From positions 1-57,084 of the forward strand of contig NZ_MZGU01000001.1 of NCBI RefSeq assembly GCF_003111605.1: a stretch of DNA of 57,084 nt, given 5' to 3'. The translations under genes were made by a program, and so were the position numbers. Positions 44,945-54,288 of the stretch are shown in pieces; the stretch's first letter is position 1, and each line of letters begins with the position of its first letter. The stretch is from Methanobrevibacter woesei (GTDB taxonomy: Archaea > Methanobacteriota > Methanobacteria > Methanobacteriales > Methanobacteriaceae). The notes below the pieces were generated by a model, which searched no databases, was not told the origin of the DNA, and saw nothing but the letters and a program-made list of their open reading frames with translations.

Positions 44945-45778
44945 TTAATCTTTAATCAGTTCATAAGAATTGTCAGCAAAATTAAATAAATACTGTCTAA
45001 AAGAAGTTTCGCCTTTTTTAAAGTTAACATGTATATAATCTTTATCTGATGAAGTTTCTATGCTTGTAAAAATAAATCCTTCCTTTTTAACTTCATCTAT
45101 TAACTTAATAGCCTCAGAAATATTAGCTAATTTATATTCAGCTGATTTTACATCAATATGTTCTTTATAATTTTTTGGTGTTAAAACCATTTTAAAATCT
45201 TTACTAAATTCAATATAATCTTTAAAAACGTATTTTCCTTCATATTCTAATTCATGACTTTCAAAATTATATTTAAAGATTATTTTATTATTATTTGCAT
45301 CTGAAAAAGAGATGAGAGGGTACTCAATTCCAACTTCATAGAGTATGAAATTATATCTCTTTTCATATTCTACTATCCTATTTAATATTATAAATTTTTC
45401 AAAGGAATTATTATTTTTATTAAATGCCTCTTTTAACCTTGATTCTTCATTATATAAGTCATATGTTTCATTTTCAATATTATATTTGAATTCTTTTATT
45501 TCCATTGAGTCATTTCTACCAAAACCAACTATAATTTCCATATCATTATCCTTCTGTTGTGGTATAGCTTTATAATAAGACAATTTAAATCCATTACTCC
45601 CTTCTCTATTAATGAATTCAATAAATTTCTGTGAAGTTAATAAAAAAGAGTATGATTCAAGAATTGGAACTGTTATATTTTCCAATTCTAAATAATCATC
45701 TTCACATACATATGTTCCACAGTCACAGATTTTATCTCCTGGAGAAACATAAGAACCACAATTTGGACAAAATGGCAT
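44945..45778 (-). CDS. Zinc-knuckle hypothetical protein
   Basis: 277 aa from ATG 45778. It opens MPFCPNCGSYVSPGDKICDC then GTYV, a four-Cys knuckle shared with the genes at 45791 and 52433. The remainder is mixed alpha/beta with SEAIKLIDEVKKEGFIFTSI-type segments; no known domain. It is 12 bp behind its neighbour, in the operon 47176-44945. Confidence 0.6.
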   Translation of the reverse strand: MPFCPNCGSYVSPGDKICDCGTYVCEDDYLELENITVPILESYSFLLTSQKFIEFINREGSNGFKLSYYKAIPQQKDNDMEIIVGFGRNDSMEIKEFKYNIENETYDLYNEESRLKEAFNKNNNSFEKFIILNRIVEYEKRYNFILYEVGIEYPLISFSDANNNKIIFKYNFESHELEYEGKYVFKDYIEFSKDFKMVLTPKNYKEHIDVKSAEYKLANISEAIKLIDEVKKEGFIFTSIETSSDKDYIHVNFKKGETSFRQYLFNFADNSYELIKD

Positions 45779-45790
45779 TTTAATCATCTC

Positions 45791-46135
45791 TTAATATTCA
45801 TCATTCATTTTATTTATATCATGCTCAAGATTTGAGATATAATGATTAAGATCCATTAGTAAAGTTGAAAATGGATATTCAAAATCATATGGAAATTTAT
45901 TTGGTTCAATTTCATCTCTTAAATCTTTAAAGTCATCAAGCAACTCACTATAACCATCTAAATCTTGATTATTTAGATTATAATATCTACTCTTAAGAGT
46001 ATCATATTTTGAGAAAATCTCCATTGTCATATTTTCTAAATCTGGTCCTTCCTCATCTCCACCAACATAGGTTCCACACATACATGTATTGTCTCCTGGA
46101 GAAACATATGAACCACAATTTGGACAAAATGGCAT
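45791..46135 (-). CDS. Zinc-knuckle hypothetical protein
   Basis: 114 aa from ATG 46135 (AGAGGTGATTGTA upstream). The head MPFCPNCGSYVSPGDNTCMC is nearly identical to the next gene's. The rest is an acidic helical stretch (YYNLNNQDLDGYSELLDDFK). Probably arose by duplication of the knuckle-encoding segment. Confidence 0.6.
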   Translation of the reverse strand: MPFCPNCGSYVSPGDNTCMCGTYVGGDEEGPDLENMTMEIFSKYDTLKSRYYNLNNQDLDGYSELLDDFKDLRDEIEPNKFPYDFEYPFSTLLMDLNHYISNLEHDINKMNDEY

Positions 46136-46166
46136 TACAATCACCTCTTAAATATTATATTATTAC

Positions 46167-46664
46167 TTATTCCCATATATCAAGTTCATCAATAACCTTT
46201 GTTAAAGCAATTTTAACTTCATCCCAGTCCTCTGCATCTTTAAGGTTATAATATTCGTAGCTACCCATACCATGACCATATGGTCTTGAAACATAGCATC
46301 CATAGTCAACTGTATAATCTTTATTTATGAATACACCATATCCTCCTAACATATAAGAATATTTACCGTAGTAACCATTAAAATCTTCACCAAAGTCTAC
46401 TTTTAACTCCATTTCATTATACTCTGAATCATAAATTACTATTCCTTCATAACCTGAAGCATCAGGATCATGATACATCAATCCCATATTCAAAAATACT
46501 TGTTCATGGTTTTTCAATCCATTATCTATTGAATTTACTTCAAGTTCTACTTCCTCTTCTGGCCTTCCATTATCAAAAGCCATGAATATCATAGTATCGT
46601 AAATGTCGGAATATTCAGATTTAATAAATTCTACTGCTTTTTCTATGTTTATTTTTTTAACCAT
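46167..46664 (-). CDS. Hypothetical protein, tandem duplicate
   Basis: 165 aa from ATG 46664 (AGGTGATTAAT upstream). INIEKAVEFIKSEYSDIYDT at the start, YGKYSYMLGGYGVFINKDYT and YGHGMGSYEYYNLKDAEDWD in the second half. About 55-60% of residues appear the same as in the gene at 46685. Acidic, soluble, similar in feel to SUKH/immunity-type proteins, but I cannot assign a family. Confidence 0.6.
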   Translation of the reverse strand: MVKKINIEKAVEFIKSEYSDIYDTMIFMAFDNGRPEEEVELEVNSIDNGLKNHEQVFLNMGLMYHDPDASGYEGIVIYDSEYNEMELKVDFGEDFNGYYGKYSYMLGGYGVFINKDYTVDYGCYVSRPYGHGMGSYEYYNLKDAEDWDEVKIALTKVIDELDIWE

Positions 46665-46684
46665 ATTAATCACCTAATTTTTAA

Positions 46685-47176
46685 TTATTCCCATATATCA
46701 ATTTCATCAATAACTTTTGTTAAAGCAATTTTAACTTCATCCCAATCTTCAATATTATTGAAGTTGTAATATTCGTAGCTACCCATACCATGACCATATG
46801 CCTCTGATGTGAAATAACCATAATCAGCTGTATAATCTTTATTTATGAATACACCATATCCTCCTCTCAAGAATGCATACTTACCATAATAGCCTTCATA
46901 ATCTTCTCCAAAGTCTAACTCCAAGTATATGTCTTCATCTGACCCATAAATTACAAATTCATCACTTGCTTCATAAGGATCATGATATAATAATCCTAAT
47001 TCTATAAACACTTGGTCATGAACTTTTAGTGCATCGTTAATAGATTTTTCATCAAGATCTATCACATCTGTTGTTTCATTGTCATCAAATGGCATAAATA
47101 TAAAATATTGGTATATGTCATAATGTTCCTCTTTGATAAAATCAACAGCTTTTTTTATGTTTATTTTTTTAGCCAT
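46685..47176 (-). CDS. Hypothetical protein, tandem duplicate
   Basis: 163 aa from ATG 47176 (AAGGTGAAAAAC upstream). INIKKAVDFIKEEHYDIYQY, YGKYAFLRGGYGVFINKDYT and YGHGMGSYEYYNFNNIEDWD align throughout with the 46167 gene. The C-terminal 25 residues (VKIALTKVIDEIDIWE) are nearly identical. First gene of the operon. Function unknown. Confidence 0.6.
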   Translation of the reverse strand: MAKKINIKKAVDFIKEEHYDIYQYFIFMPFDDNETTDVIDLDEKSINDALKVHDQVFIELGLLYHDPYEASDEFVIYGSDEDIYLELDFGEDYEGYYGKYAFLRGGYGVFINKDYTADYGYFTSEAYGHGMGSYEYYNFNNIEDWDEVKIALTKVIDEIDIWE

Positions 47177-47437
47177 GTTTTTCACCTTTACTTATTATTA
47201 TGTGTATTTAATATATAAATCTTGTGTATAAATAGTTATTAAAATATTAATAAAAATTAAAAATCATGACAAATTATTTTATTTTGAAATTTAACCTAAT
47301 AAAACAAAAATTAAACAAAATAATAATTTTTGAAATGAAAATTAATGATATATAAACAATTATTTTTAATAAATCAAAATTTTAATCAATAAAATTAAAT
47401 TTAAAAAACAAATAGTATTATTTTATTAATAAGTAAA

Positions 47438-48364
47438 ATGAAAAATTATAATAATAAAATTTTTGGGCGTGAAGATATTATTGAGGAAAACATAAAAGAG
47501 GCAAATGAAGATTCTGAAGAGTTAGAAGAAAAGCCGTGGAAAGATTATAAACTGCATTTAGTGGTTCTTGTAATTGTAATAATAGCTGAATGGATTGGAA
47601 AACGTGAAATTCATCTCTCTGATTCTGTCAGTTTAATTATAATGCCTTTACTATATTCAATGGTATTGGGTTTAGCTTTAGTTTTATCTAAAAGATTTAA
47701 ATGGATTTCCCTAAAACAATCCAGAATAGCTGAAGCTTCAATGCTATTATTTATTGGTCCCTTGTTATGTAAACTAGCTGTTTCAAGTGGACAGTCTATA
47801 CAGTTACTATTCGATGTAGGTCCAGCATTAATATTGCAGGAATTTGGTAATTTAGGAACAATCTTTTTTGCACTTCCAATTGCATTACTTCTAGGATATA
47901 AACGTGAAACAATTGGTATGACAAATTCCATTGGTCGTGAACCTAACGTTGCAGTTGTTATTGATAAATATGGTTTCAATTCTCCTGAAACACGTGGAGT
48001 ATTAATGATTTTTATTGTTGGAACTGTAATTGGAACATTATATATCAGTTTCCTTTCAAGTATCTGTGTTTCAGCACTTCCACTACATCCTTATGCATTT
48101 GCAATGGCTTCAGGCGTAGGTAGTGCAAGTTTAAATGCAGCAGCACTAGCTCCAATACTAGCATATTTCCCTGAACTAACCCTAAATATAGAAGCTTTTG
48201 CAGGATTTAGTAACCTGCTTTCATTCTGTGTTGGAATTTATCTATGTATATTTGTAGCTATTCCACTAGCTGAAAAATTATACAATTTCCTTGAACCAAA
48301 AATTGGTAGAACCAGATCTGATTTAAAAAATATAAAAGAAAATGATGATAAGGAGATGAAATAA
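47438..48364 (+). CDS. DUF3100 membrane protein
   Basis: 308 aa with about eight to nine spans. A 35-residue acidic head, then KDYKLHLVVLVIVIIAEWIG, typical of DUF3100, and conserved loops GPLLCKLAVSSGQSIQLLFD and FAMASGVGSASLNAAALAPI. The family looks like a transporter with substrate unknown. It overlaps the next gene by one base (TAATG), so the pair acts together. Confidence 0.8.
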   Translation: MKNYNNKIFGREDIIEENIKEANEDSEELEEKPWKDYKLHLVVLVIVIIAEWIGKREIHLSDSVSLIIMPLLYSMVLGLALVLSKRFKWISLKQSRIAEASMLLFIGPLLCKLAVSSGQSIQLLFDVGPALILQEFGNLGTIFFALPIALLLGYKRETIGMTNSIGREPNVAVVIDKYGFNSPETRGVLMIFIVGTVIGTLYISFLSSICVSALPLHPYAFAMASGVGSASLNAAALAPILAYFPELTLNIEAFAGFSNLLSFCVGIYLCIFVAIPLAEKLYNFLEPKIGRTRSDLKNIKENDDKEMK

Positions 48365-48852
48365 TGGCTGAAGAAACTCAAAAGAAAGAATTAGTTTCTA
48401 TTGAAGAGGTTGTAAACTGGATTTTACTGCTTGTTATCTTTTCAGTTCTTGTTTCAATCGGTAGTTATGTAGGTTATCATCATCCTATTGGTCTTTCATT
48501 AGTAGGTATGTTTATATTATCATTTGTTACCTTAATTGGAATGCTTTTAGAGAAATATATTCCTTATAATATCTCATCCATCATTTATATCAGTGTAATC
48601 GGTCTTATTATAGCACTGCCAATAATGCCAACCTCTGATTTTGTAATCTACTATGTATCTCATGTGGAGTTATTGTCTATTGTGACAGTATTTTTAGCAT
48701 ATGTTGGTATAGGTATTGGAAAAAGCTGGGATCAGTTTAAATCAATGGGATTTGGTGGAATCTTTGTAACAATGGCTGTTATAACTGGAACCTTTTTAGG
48801 GTCAGCTATTATAGCTCACTTTGTTTTAGTTTTAACTGGAACTCCAGTTTAA
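48364..48852 (+). CDS. Partner membrane protein of the DUF3100 gene
   Basis: 162 aa, about five spans. GGAGATGAAATA is the RBS inside the previous gene. VGYHHPIGLSLVGMFILSFV and VFLAYVGIGIGKSWDQFKSM are its distinct segments. Always-adjacent small partner of DUF3100 is my inference from the translational overlap. Confidence 0.7.
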   Translation: MAEETQKKELVSIEEVVNWILLLVIFSVLVSIGSYVGYHHPIGLSLVGMFILSFVTLIGMLLEKYIPYNISSIIYISVIGLIIALPIMPTSDFVIYYVSHVELLSIVTVFLAYVGIGIGKSWDQFKSMGFGGIFVTMAVITGTFLGSAIIAHFVLVLTGTPV

Positions 48853-49178
48853 TTTCTTTTTTTAAATTAATTATATTTTAATTTTTAAATATTGCTATTT
48901 CATAAAACCAAATATTTTAATAAAAGATATTTTTTAAATATTAATTGAAAGATTTAGAAGGTAAAAATATTTAAAATATTTAGCCTCTTCATGCTTCGTT
49001 ACCACAGGTAAGGACATTAAATAGCTGTTGAGGTTCTTCAATCTTTAAAAGCTTTTTTTATTTAAACTACCTTTTTTATCAAGATAATTTTTTAGATATT
49101 TTCATACTCTTATGGTTATTAATATATTATATAAAATTATAATATAGAATATACTATATTAATCAGGTTTTTGATAAA
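48853..49178. other. intergenic region
   Basis: 326 bp. Around 48985-49050 the base composition is more balanced (TCTTCATGCTTCGTTACCAC) than the surroundings, which could mark a small RNA or a decayed gene. I see no strong hairpin. Confidence 0.35.
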
Positions 49179-49721
49179 ATGAGTAAAAAACAAAGTTTTC
49201 ATGATTTAAAAGAAATGTTAGAACTTAGAGAAGGGGAAATTGATGAACTTAATCTTGAAATAGGTGAAAAAGATGAAAAAATAGCTAAACTAACAAGGTA
49301 TATTGCCAAGCTGAAAAATGACAATAAAAGTTTAGAAATTAAAATGGAAAGTGAAATCAATAATGAGAAAGCTAAGCTTAAGGAACTTGACTTTCTTGAA
49401 GAAAAGTTAAAGGAAAAAGATGCCATTATTGAAGATAAACAAGATCAAGTAAAATATCTACGTGAATTAATAGATGACTATAGATTACAGATTAAAGAAG
49501 TTACAGAAAACCTTGAAGTTCAGCTTAGAAAAGTATCAAAAACCTATGAAGATTTACTAAATCAGAAAGATATGATTATTGAAAAACAGGACGAAAATAT
49601 AGGTAGTCTAATAAAATCAACCGAAGAAATGAATAAAACTAATAAAACCAGTATGTACAGCCTTGAATCTCAAAATAAAAAGTATCAAAAGTTAATTGAT
49701 AAACTAGAAGAAAAATTATAA
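49179..49721 (+). CDS. Coiled-coil protein
   Basis: 180 aa, almost entirely heptad-rich: EMLELREGEIDELNLEIGEK, KLKELDFLEEKLKEKDAIIE, LEVQLRKVSKTYEDLLNQKD. It has no globular domain and no membrane span. It lies 15 bp ahead of the LOG-family gene and may share its transcript. Structural role unknown. Confidence 0.65.
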   Translation: MSKKQSFHDLKEMLELREGEIDELNLEIGEKDEKIAKLTRYIAKLKNDNKSLEIKMESEINNEKAKLKELDFLEEKLKEKDAIIEDKQDQVKYLRELIDDYRLQIKEVTENLEVQLRKVSKTYEDLLNQKDMIIEKQDENIGSLIKSTEEMNKTNKTSMYSLESQNKKYQKLIDKLEEKL

Positions 49722-49736
49722 AAGAAGTGAAAGTAA

Positions 49737-50264
49737 ATGAAAATCTGTTTATATGGAGCAGCCAGCAGAAACATAGACAAAAGCTTTACAGATGAATGCT
49801 ACAAACTAGGAGCTGAAATAGCTAAAAAAGGACATACACTAATCTTTGGTGGAGGAGATACTGGAATAATGGGTGCTGTCAGCCAGGGAGTAATTGACAA
49901 CAATGGAAAAACAGTTGGAATAGCACCTGAATGGATTGATGATTTTGAAAAACTCTCACCAAACTGCAGTGAGTTCATCTATGTAGACTCAATGGATGAG
50001 AGAAAAAACCTATTTTTAGAAAAATCAGATGCATTTATAATAGCTCCCGGAGGAATAGGAACTTTAGATGAGCTATTTGAAATCCTTACACTTAAAAAAT
50101 TAAAAAAACATGATAAAGAAATAATAATTTTCAATTTAAATAGCTATTATGATAAAATGATTGGAATGCTCAATGAAATGGATGAAAAAAAATTTTTAAA
50201 CACCAAATTTGAGTTATTTAAAATAGCTGATACAGTTGATGATGTTTTAAACTATTTAGAGTAG
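49737..50264 (+). CDS. LOG family protein (TIGR00730)
   Basis: 175 aa. Rossmann fold: ICLYGAASRNIDKSFTDECY, LIFGGGDTGIMGAVSQGVID and the signature APGGIGTLDELFEILTL, i.e. PGGxGTxxE. Family enzymes hydrolyse nucleoside 5'-monophosphates (cytokinin-activating type), but many archaeal members are uncharacterised. It is followed by two acetyltransferases with gaps of 5 bp each. Confidence 0.85.
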   Translation: MKICLYGAASRNIDKSFTDECYKLGAEIAKKGHTLIFGGGDTGIMGAVSQGVIDNNGKTVGIAPEWIDDFEKLSPNCSEFIYVDSMDERKNLFLEKSDAFIIAPGGIGTLDELFEILTLKKLKKHDKEIIIFNLNSYYDKMIGMLNEMDEKKFLNTKFELFKIADTVDDVLNYLE

Positions 50265-50269
50265 GTAAT

Positions 50270-50749
50270 ATGAGTATAGAAATTAGAGAAGGCAGACCAG
50301 GTGAGGCAAGTTTAGTAGCACACCTCTTTTTTAAGCTATTTGAGAAAAATCATGACTTTCTTCCCACAGTTGAAGGTTATATTCTAAATTCAATAGCTGA
50401 ATATTATGATGACTATGAAGACAATGGATTATGGGTAATAGATGACAATGGTGAAGTTAAAGGAGCAAACAGTGCTGTTAAAAAAGGTGAAAACCTTGCA
50501 CAGCTAAGACTCTTCTGCATCCACGAATCCCTGCAGTCAAAAGGATATGGGAACAGACTACTTGAAATAGCTATGGATTTCTGCAGGAAAATGAACTATA
50601 ATCATGTAATCTTATGGACAGTTGACATATGCAGTGAGGCACGTCATCTATATTCAAAATTTGGCTTTGAATTAACTGAAACAAAGGAAAATACTGAATG
50701 GGCAGATTATAAAATGACTGAAGAGAAATGGGAAGTTGAATTGGAGTAG
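50270..50749 (+). CDS. GNAT-family N-acetyltransferase, duplicate 1
   Basis: 159 aa. Acetyl-CoA motif A LRLFCIHESLQSKGYGNRLL, then HVILWTVDICSEARHLYSKF and FELTE. The arrangement follows MarR-associated GNATs (E-x-R-x-G-R/E-xGE start). Tandem with a similar gene; substrate unknown. Confidence 0.82.
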   Translation: MSIEIREGRPGEASLVAHLFFKLFEKNHDFLPTVEGYILNSIAEYYDDYEDNGLWVIDDNGEVKGANSAVKKGENLAQLRLFCIHESLQSKGYGNRLLEIAMDFCRKMNYNHVILWTVDICSEARHLYSKFGFELTETKENTEWADYKMTEEKWEVELE

Positions 50750-50754
50750 ATTAT

Positions 50755-51225
50755 ATGGAAATACGTGAGATGAAAGAAGGAGAGGCAGGTTTAGTAGTAT
50801 ATTTTCACTATAAAGTGGCTAAAAAGGCATATGACTTTAATCCATTAATGGAGAAGGAATTTCTTGAAATAATGTGTGAATACTTCAATGATAAGGAGAA
50901 CAAATACTGGGTAATTGAAGAGGATGGTGAAATTTTAGGATCTCTTGGTGTTGATAAAATCAATGCAAATGAAGCCCAGTTAAGGTTATTTGCAACTGAC
51001 CAGTCAATTCAAGGTCAAGGTGCAGGTAAAAAGCTTGTAAAAACTGCTTTAGATTACTGCAGAGAAATTAACATAAATCATGTTATTCTTGAGACCATGG
51101 ATATATGTAAAGCAGCACGCCACATTTATTCAAGCTTTGGCTTTAAATTAGTTGAAAAGATTAGAGAAGATAATGAAAGTGCTGATTATCCAATTGTTGA
51201 AGAAAGATGGGAGCTTGATTTATAA
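50755..51225 (+). CDS. GNAT-family N-acetyltransferase, duplicate 2
   Basis: 156 aa. LRLFATDQSIQGQGAGKKLV is the CoA-binding motif A; HVILETMDICKAARHIYSSF matches the previous gene at the same place. The two probably arose by tandem duplication. Substrate unknown; located in an operon with a LOG protein. Confidence 0.82.
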   Translation: MEIREMKEGEAGLVVYFHYKVAKKAYDFNPLMEKEFLEIMCEYFNDKENKYWVIEEDGEILGSLGVDKINANEAQLRLFATDQSIQGQGAGKKLVKTALDYCREININHVILETMDICKAARHIYSSFGFKLVEKIREDNESADYPIVEERWELDL

Positions 51226-51297
51226 CACTTAAAAATTTAAATATTTTGTCTAAAATAATTAATATAAGTTATAAATTTTTTTATTAAAGAGTAGAGT

Positions 51298-51849
51298 ATG
51301 TCTTTTCAATTAGTTTCAACAATATTTATTGCAGTTGCCTTAGCTATGGATGCATTTAGTGTATCTATAACCAAAGGTTTTACACAAAAAGATTTGATTA
51401 AAAGTCAAATATTTTACTATGGGCTTTTCTTTGGATTTTTCCAATTTTTAATGCCACTTTTAGGTTACTTATGTGGATCTACTGTTGCATCATTAGTATC
51501 TGCAGTTGCTCCATGGATTGGATTTATTCTTCTTTTAGCTATTGGATTAAATATGATTCGTGAAAGCTTTGGTGATGAAGAAGAAGTTACTGACAAGTTC
51601 AGCTTTAAGGAAGTTACATTACTTGCTATAGCTACAAGTATTGATGCATTTGCTGTTGGTCTAACCTATGCATTTTTAGGAAGTGAGATTTTAATTCCTT
51701 CACTTATTATTGGTGTTGTAGCATTTTTATTTGGAATCTGCGGTGTTTTCATAGGTAGAAAAATAGGAAATTACTTTGGAAACAAATTCCAGATTGTTGG
51801 AGGAATCATTCTCATAATTATTGGTGTTAAAATCCTTCTTGGATTTTAA
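51298..51849 (+). CDS. mntP: Manganese efflux pump MntP
   Basis: 183 aa, six spans. The two repeats each have the conserved Asp: FIAVALAMDAFSVSITKGF and LLAIATSIDAFAVGLTYAFL. This is the DUF204/MntP pattern. It exports Mn(II). No yybP-ykoY riboswitch is visible in the 72 bp upstream. Confidence 0.92.
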   Translation: MSFQLVSTIFIAVALAMDAFSVSITKGFTQKDLIKSQIFYYGLFFGFFQFLMPLLGYLCGSTVASLVSAVAPWIGFILLLAIGLNMIRESFGDEEEVTDKFSFKEVTLLAIATSIDAFAVGLTYAFLGSEILIPSLIIGVVAFLFGICGVFIGRKIGNYFGNKFQIVGGIILIIIGVKILLGF

Positions 51850-51949
51850 ATTCTTTTTTTTTAAAATTTAATTTTTTATTCAATATAGCTTTATTTAAAC
51901 ACAACTTATATATCTCTTCTTTAATAAATACTTTAAAAGGAGAGATATA

Positions 51950-52324
51950 ATGGAAAAGAAAAACTTAATGATAATCATATTAGCAATTATTGTTATAGCC
52001 TGTATAAGTGTTGGAGCATTTATATTATTAAACTCTGATTCAGAAAATGACAATAATCAAGCAAATATAACAAATAATACAACTACTAATACTACAAATG
52101 ACACTGCTGAAGTGATTAGTGAAGATGATGACACATCAGAGTCTTCAGACACCTATTATAACGAAGCAGGAGATATGCCTTCTGAAGAGTATGAATATCA
52201 CTATTCCAATCAGTTTGGAGAATATGTTCGCTTTGACCCAGATGTTTATGTTATTGACCCATCTTCAGGTTTACCTTACCATGGAGGATATGTAGACATT
52301 GATGGAAATCCAATTTCATTATAA
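51950..52324 (+). CDS. Membrane-anchored surface protein
   Basis: 124 aa. Span about 6-27, Asn/Thr-rich linker, then an acidic exposed tail (EYEYHYSNQFGEYVRFDPDV). The layout is that of the two duplicates at 39636 and 40133, though the tail differs. AAAGGAGAGATATA precedes ATG. Function unknown. Confidence 0.65.
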   Translation: MEKKNLMIIILAIIVIACISVGAFILLNSDSENDNNQANITNNTTTNTTNDTAEVISEDDDTSESSDTYYNEAGDMPSEEYEYHYSNQFGEYVRFDPDVYVIDPSSGLPYHGGYVDIDGNPISL

Positions 52325-52432
52325 AAAAAAAAAAAAATCTCATTTTTATTTTTTAAAAGATTTATTTTAAAAAAAAGTAAGAATCAAGTAATATTTACTT
52401 GATTTAAGGTGTTTTATGGAGGAATATAAAGT

Positions 52433-52729
52433 TTAAATTCTTCTTAATGCATTTCTTGCATCTGCTTCGATTCTGGATATTTCTTCATAGGAATCACTCC
52501 CATATCCAAAATCCCAATCTCTTTCTAATATGCGAATATCATCAAGGATACGATTATATACTTCTGATGCACGTGAATAGTTACCATTTCTTTCATAAGA
52601 GCTAGCATCATTGTACATATCTCTTAATTTTTCATAGTCTTCTCTGAAACTTAGTATAAATGATGTTCCACAGCTACATGTACTATTTCCAGATGGCACA
52701 AATGCACCACAGTTAGGACAATATGGCAT
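52433..52729 (-). CDS. Zinc-knuckle hypothetical protein
   Basis: 98 aa. MPYCPNCGAFVPSGNSTCSC at the start, the same knuckle as in the genes at 44945 and 45791, then two charged helices with NYSRASEVYNRILDDIRILE, one TPR-like hairpin. AGGAGATGATTAAGA precedes ATG. Function unknown. Confidence 0.65.
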   Translation of the reverse strand: MPYCPNCGAFVPSGNSTCSCGTSFILSFREDYEKLRDMYNDASSYERNGNYSRASEVYNRILDDIRILERDWDFGYGSDSYEEISRIEADARNALRRI

Positions 52730-52854
52730 TCTTAATCATCTCCTCTTTTTAATGTTGTGTATAATATGTTATTATAATGTTATAATATATAAATGTATTT
52801 GTTGTTTATTATGTTTTTAAATATAAAAAGAATTGTTATTATAAACATCATGTT

Positions 52855-52971
52855 AATGAAATACCACAAATCTATTAAGTAAAAAAGCACAAATGTGTTA
52901 AATGAAATACCACAAATCTATTAAGTAAAAAAGCACAAATGTGTTAAATGAAATACCACAAATCAATTAAG
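52855..52971 (+). repeat. 46-bp tandem repeats upstream of the DUF4143 ATPase gene
   Basis: Units begin AATGAAATACCACAAATC at 52855, 52901 and 52947: two full 46-bp units and a 25-bp partial one with a single change. Each full unit also has GCACAAATGTGTT, itself a small dyad (CACAAATGTG). The array stops 20 bp before the start codon, suggesting an operator array controlling this gene. Confidence 0.88.
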
Positions 52972-52991
52972 TTTAAATTAAGGGGAATTTT

Positions 52992-54260
52992 ATGAAACAA
53001 TATTTAACAAGATATATGGATGCAGAATTGGAAAAATATCTCAAAACTATTGGTGCTGTGTTAATTGTTGGTCCTAAATGGTGTGGAAAAACAACAACTG
53101 CAGAACAACATGCCAAAAGTGTTATTAAATTACAAGATAAAGATAAAACTGAATCTTATTTAAAACTAGCAGATATTAAACCATCAAAGCTATTAGAAGG
53201 AGAAAAACCAAGATTAATAGATGAATGGCAAATAGCTCCTGTATTATGGGATAGTGTACGTAATAGTGTTGATGAAATAGGTGGTGAAGGTTTATATATC
53301 TTAACTGGTTCTACAGTTGTTGATGATACAAATATTATACATTCAGGAACTGGTAGAATTTACAGATTAACAATGCGGCCAATGAGTTTATATGAAAGTA
53401 AAAATTCAAATGGAAATATATCATTAATAGACTTATTTAATAATCCTCATTTAGATATTGATGGAATTAAATCAAACTTATCAATCGAAGATTTAATTTT
53501 TCTATCCTGTAGAGGCGGATGGCCTGAATCATTAAATAAAAAATCAAAGGAAGCTCAACTATTACTTCCATCAATTTATGTTGACACTATATGTGAAAGT
53601 GATGCATCCAAGGTTGATGGGACAAAAAGAAGTCCTAATCGAGTTAAAAATATTCTACGATCTTATGCAAGAAACATATCCACAATAGCTACTGATTCAA
53701 GAATAATTAAAGATATTAAAACTAACTATGAAGATATCAGCCCAGTAACTTATTACAGTTACATTGATGCATTAGAAAGATTATTTGTAATAGACAACTT
53801 AAATGCATGGTCTCCAAATATACGTTCAAAGACAGCTATTAGATCCACTTCAAAAAAAGAATTTATCGACCCATCAATTGCTGTTGCATCCCTAAATTTA
53901 ACACCAGAAATATTAATGGAAGATTTGAACACCTTTGGATTTATTTTTGAAAATTTATGTATCAGAGACTTAAAAGTTTATTCAAGTTCAGTTGGTGGAG
54001 ACATTTCTTATTACAGAGACAGATATGGTTTAGAAGCTGATTGTGTTTTACATTTAAATGATGGAAGATATTGTCTTATTGAATTCAAATTAGGAAGCAG
54101 GGAAGAAGAAAAAGGAGCCCAGAATTTACTAAAACTAAAAGAATTAATTGAAAAAAATAATATGAAACCACCAAGCTTTTTAGCTATCATAACTGGAGGA
54201 GAAATTGCTTATACAAGAAAAGATGGTGTTAAAGTAATTCCAATTGGATGTTTACGATAA
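52992..54260 (+). CDS. AAA ATPase with DUF4143 domain
   Basis: 422 aa. Walker A GPKWCGKTTTAEQ (about 27-39), Walker B-like PRLIDEWQIAPVLWDSVRN, sensor ILTGSTVVDD, then the C-terminal DUF4143 region including YYRDRYGLEADCVLHLNDGR and LIEFKLGSREEEKGAQNL, a nuclease-like fold. Proteins of this family are frequent and often mobile in archaea and gut bacteria; physiological role unknown. AGGGGAATTTT precedes ATG 52992. Confidence 0.88.
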   Translation: MKQYLTRYMDAELEKYLKTIGAVLIVGPKWCGKTTTAEQHAKSVIKLQDKDKTESYLKLADIKPSKLLEGEKPRLIDEWQIAPVLWDSVRNSVDEIGGEGLYILTGSTVVDDTNIIHSGTGRIYRLTMRPMSLYESKNSNGNISLIDLFNNPHLDIDGIKSNLSIEDLIFLSCRGGWPESLNKKSKEAQLLLPSIYVDTICESDASKVDGTKRSPNRVKNILRSYARNISTIATDSRIIKDIKTNYEDISPVTYYSYIDALERLFVIDNLNAWSPNIRSKTAIRSTSKKEFIDPSIAVASLNLTPEILMEDLNTFGFIFENLCIRDLKVYSSSVGGDISYYRDRYGLEADCVLHLNDGRYCLIEFKLGSREEEKGAQNLLKLKELIEKNNMKPPSFLAIITGGEIAYTRKDGVKVIPIGCLR

Positions 54261-54267
54261 AAAAAAA

Positions 54268-54288
54268 AAAGTAGAAGAAATCTACTTT
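54268..54288. terminator. bidirectional hairpin terminator
   Basis: AAAGTAGA - AGAAA - TCTACTTT is a perfect 8-bp stem between two convergent genes. A run of about 12 A on the left gives a U-tract for the minus-strand transcript. It overlaps the minus-strand stop codon. Confidence 0.7.

Noticed and set aside
51226-51297. Manganese (yybP-ykoY) riboswitch before mntP
   Set aside because: Only 72 bp of AT-rich sequence, without the required conserved loops.
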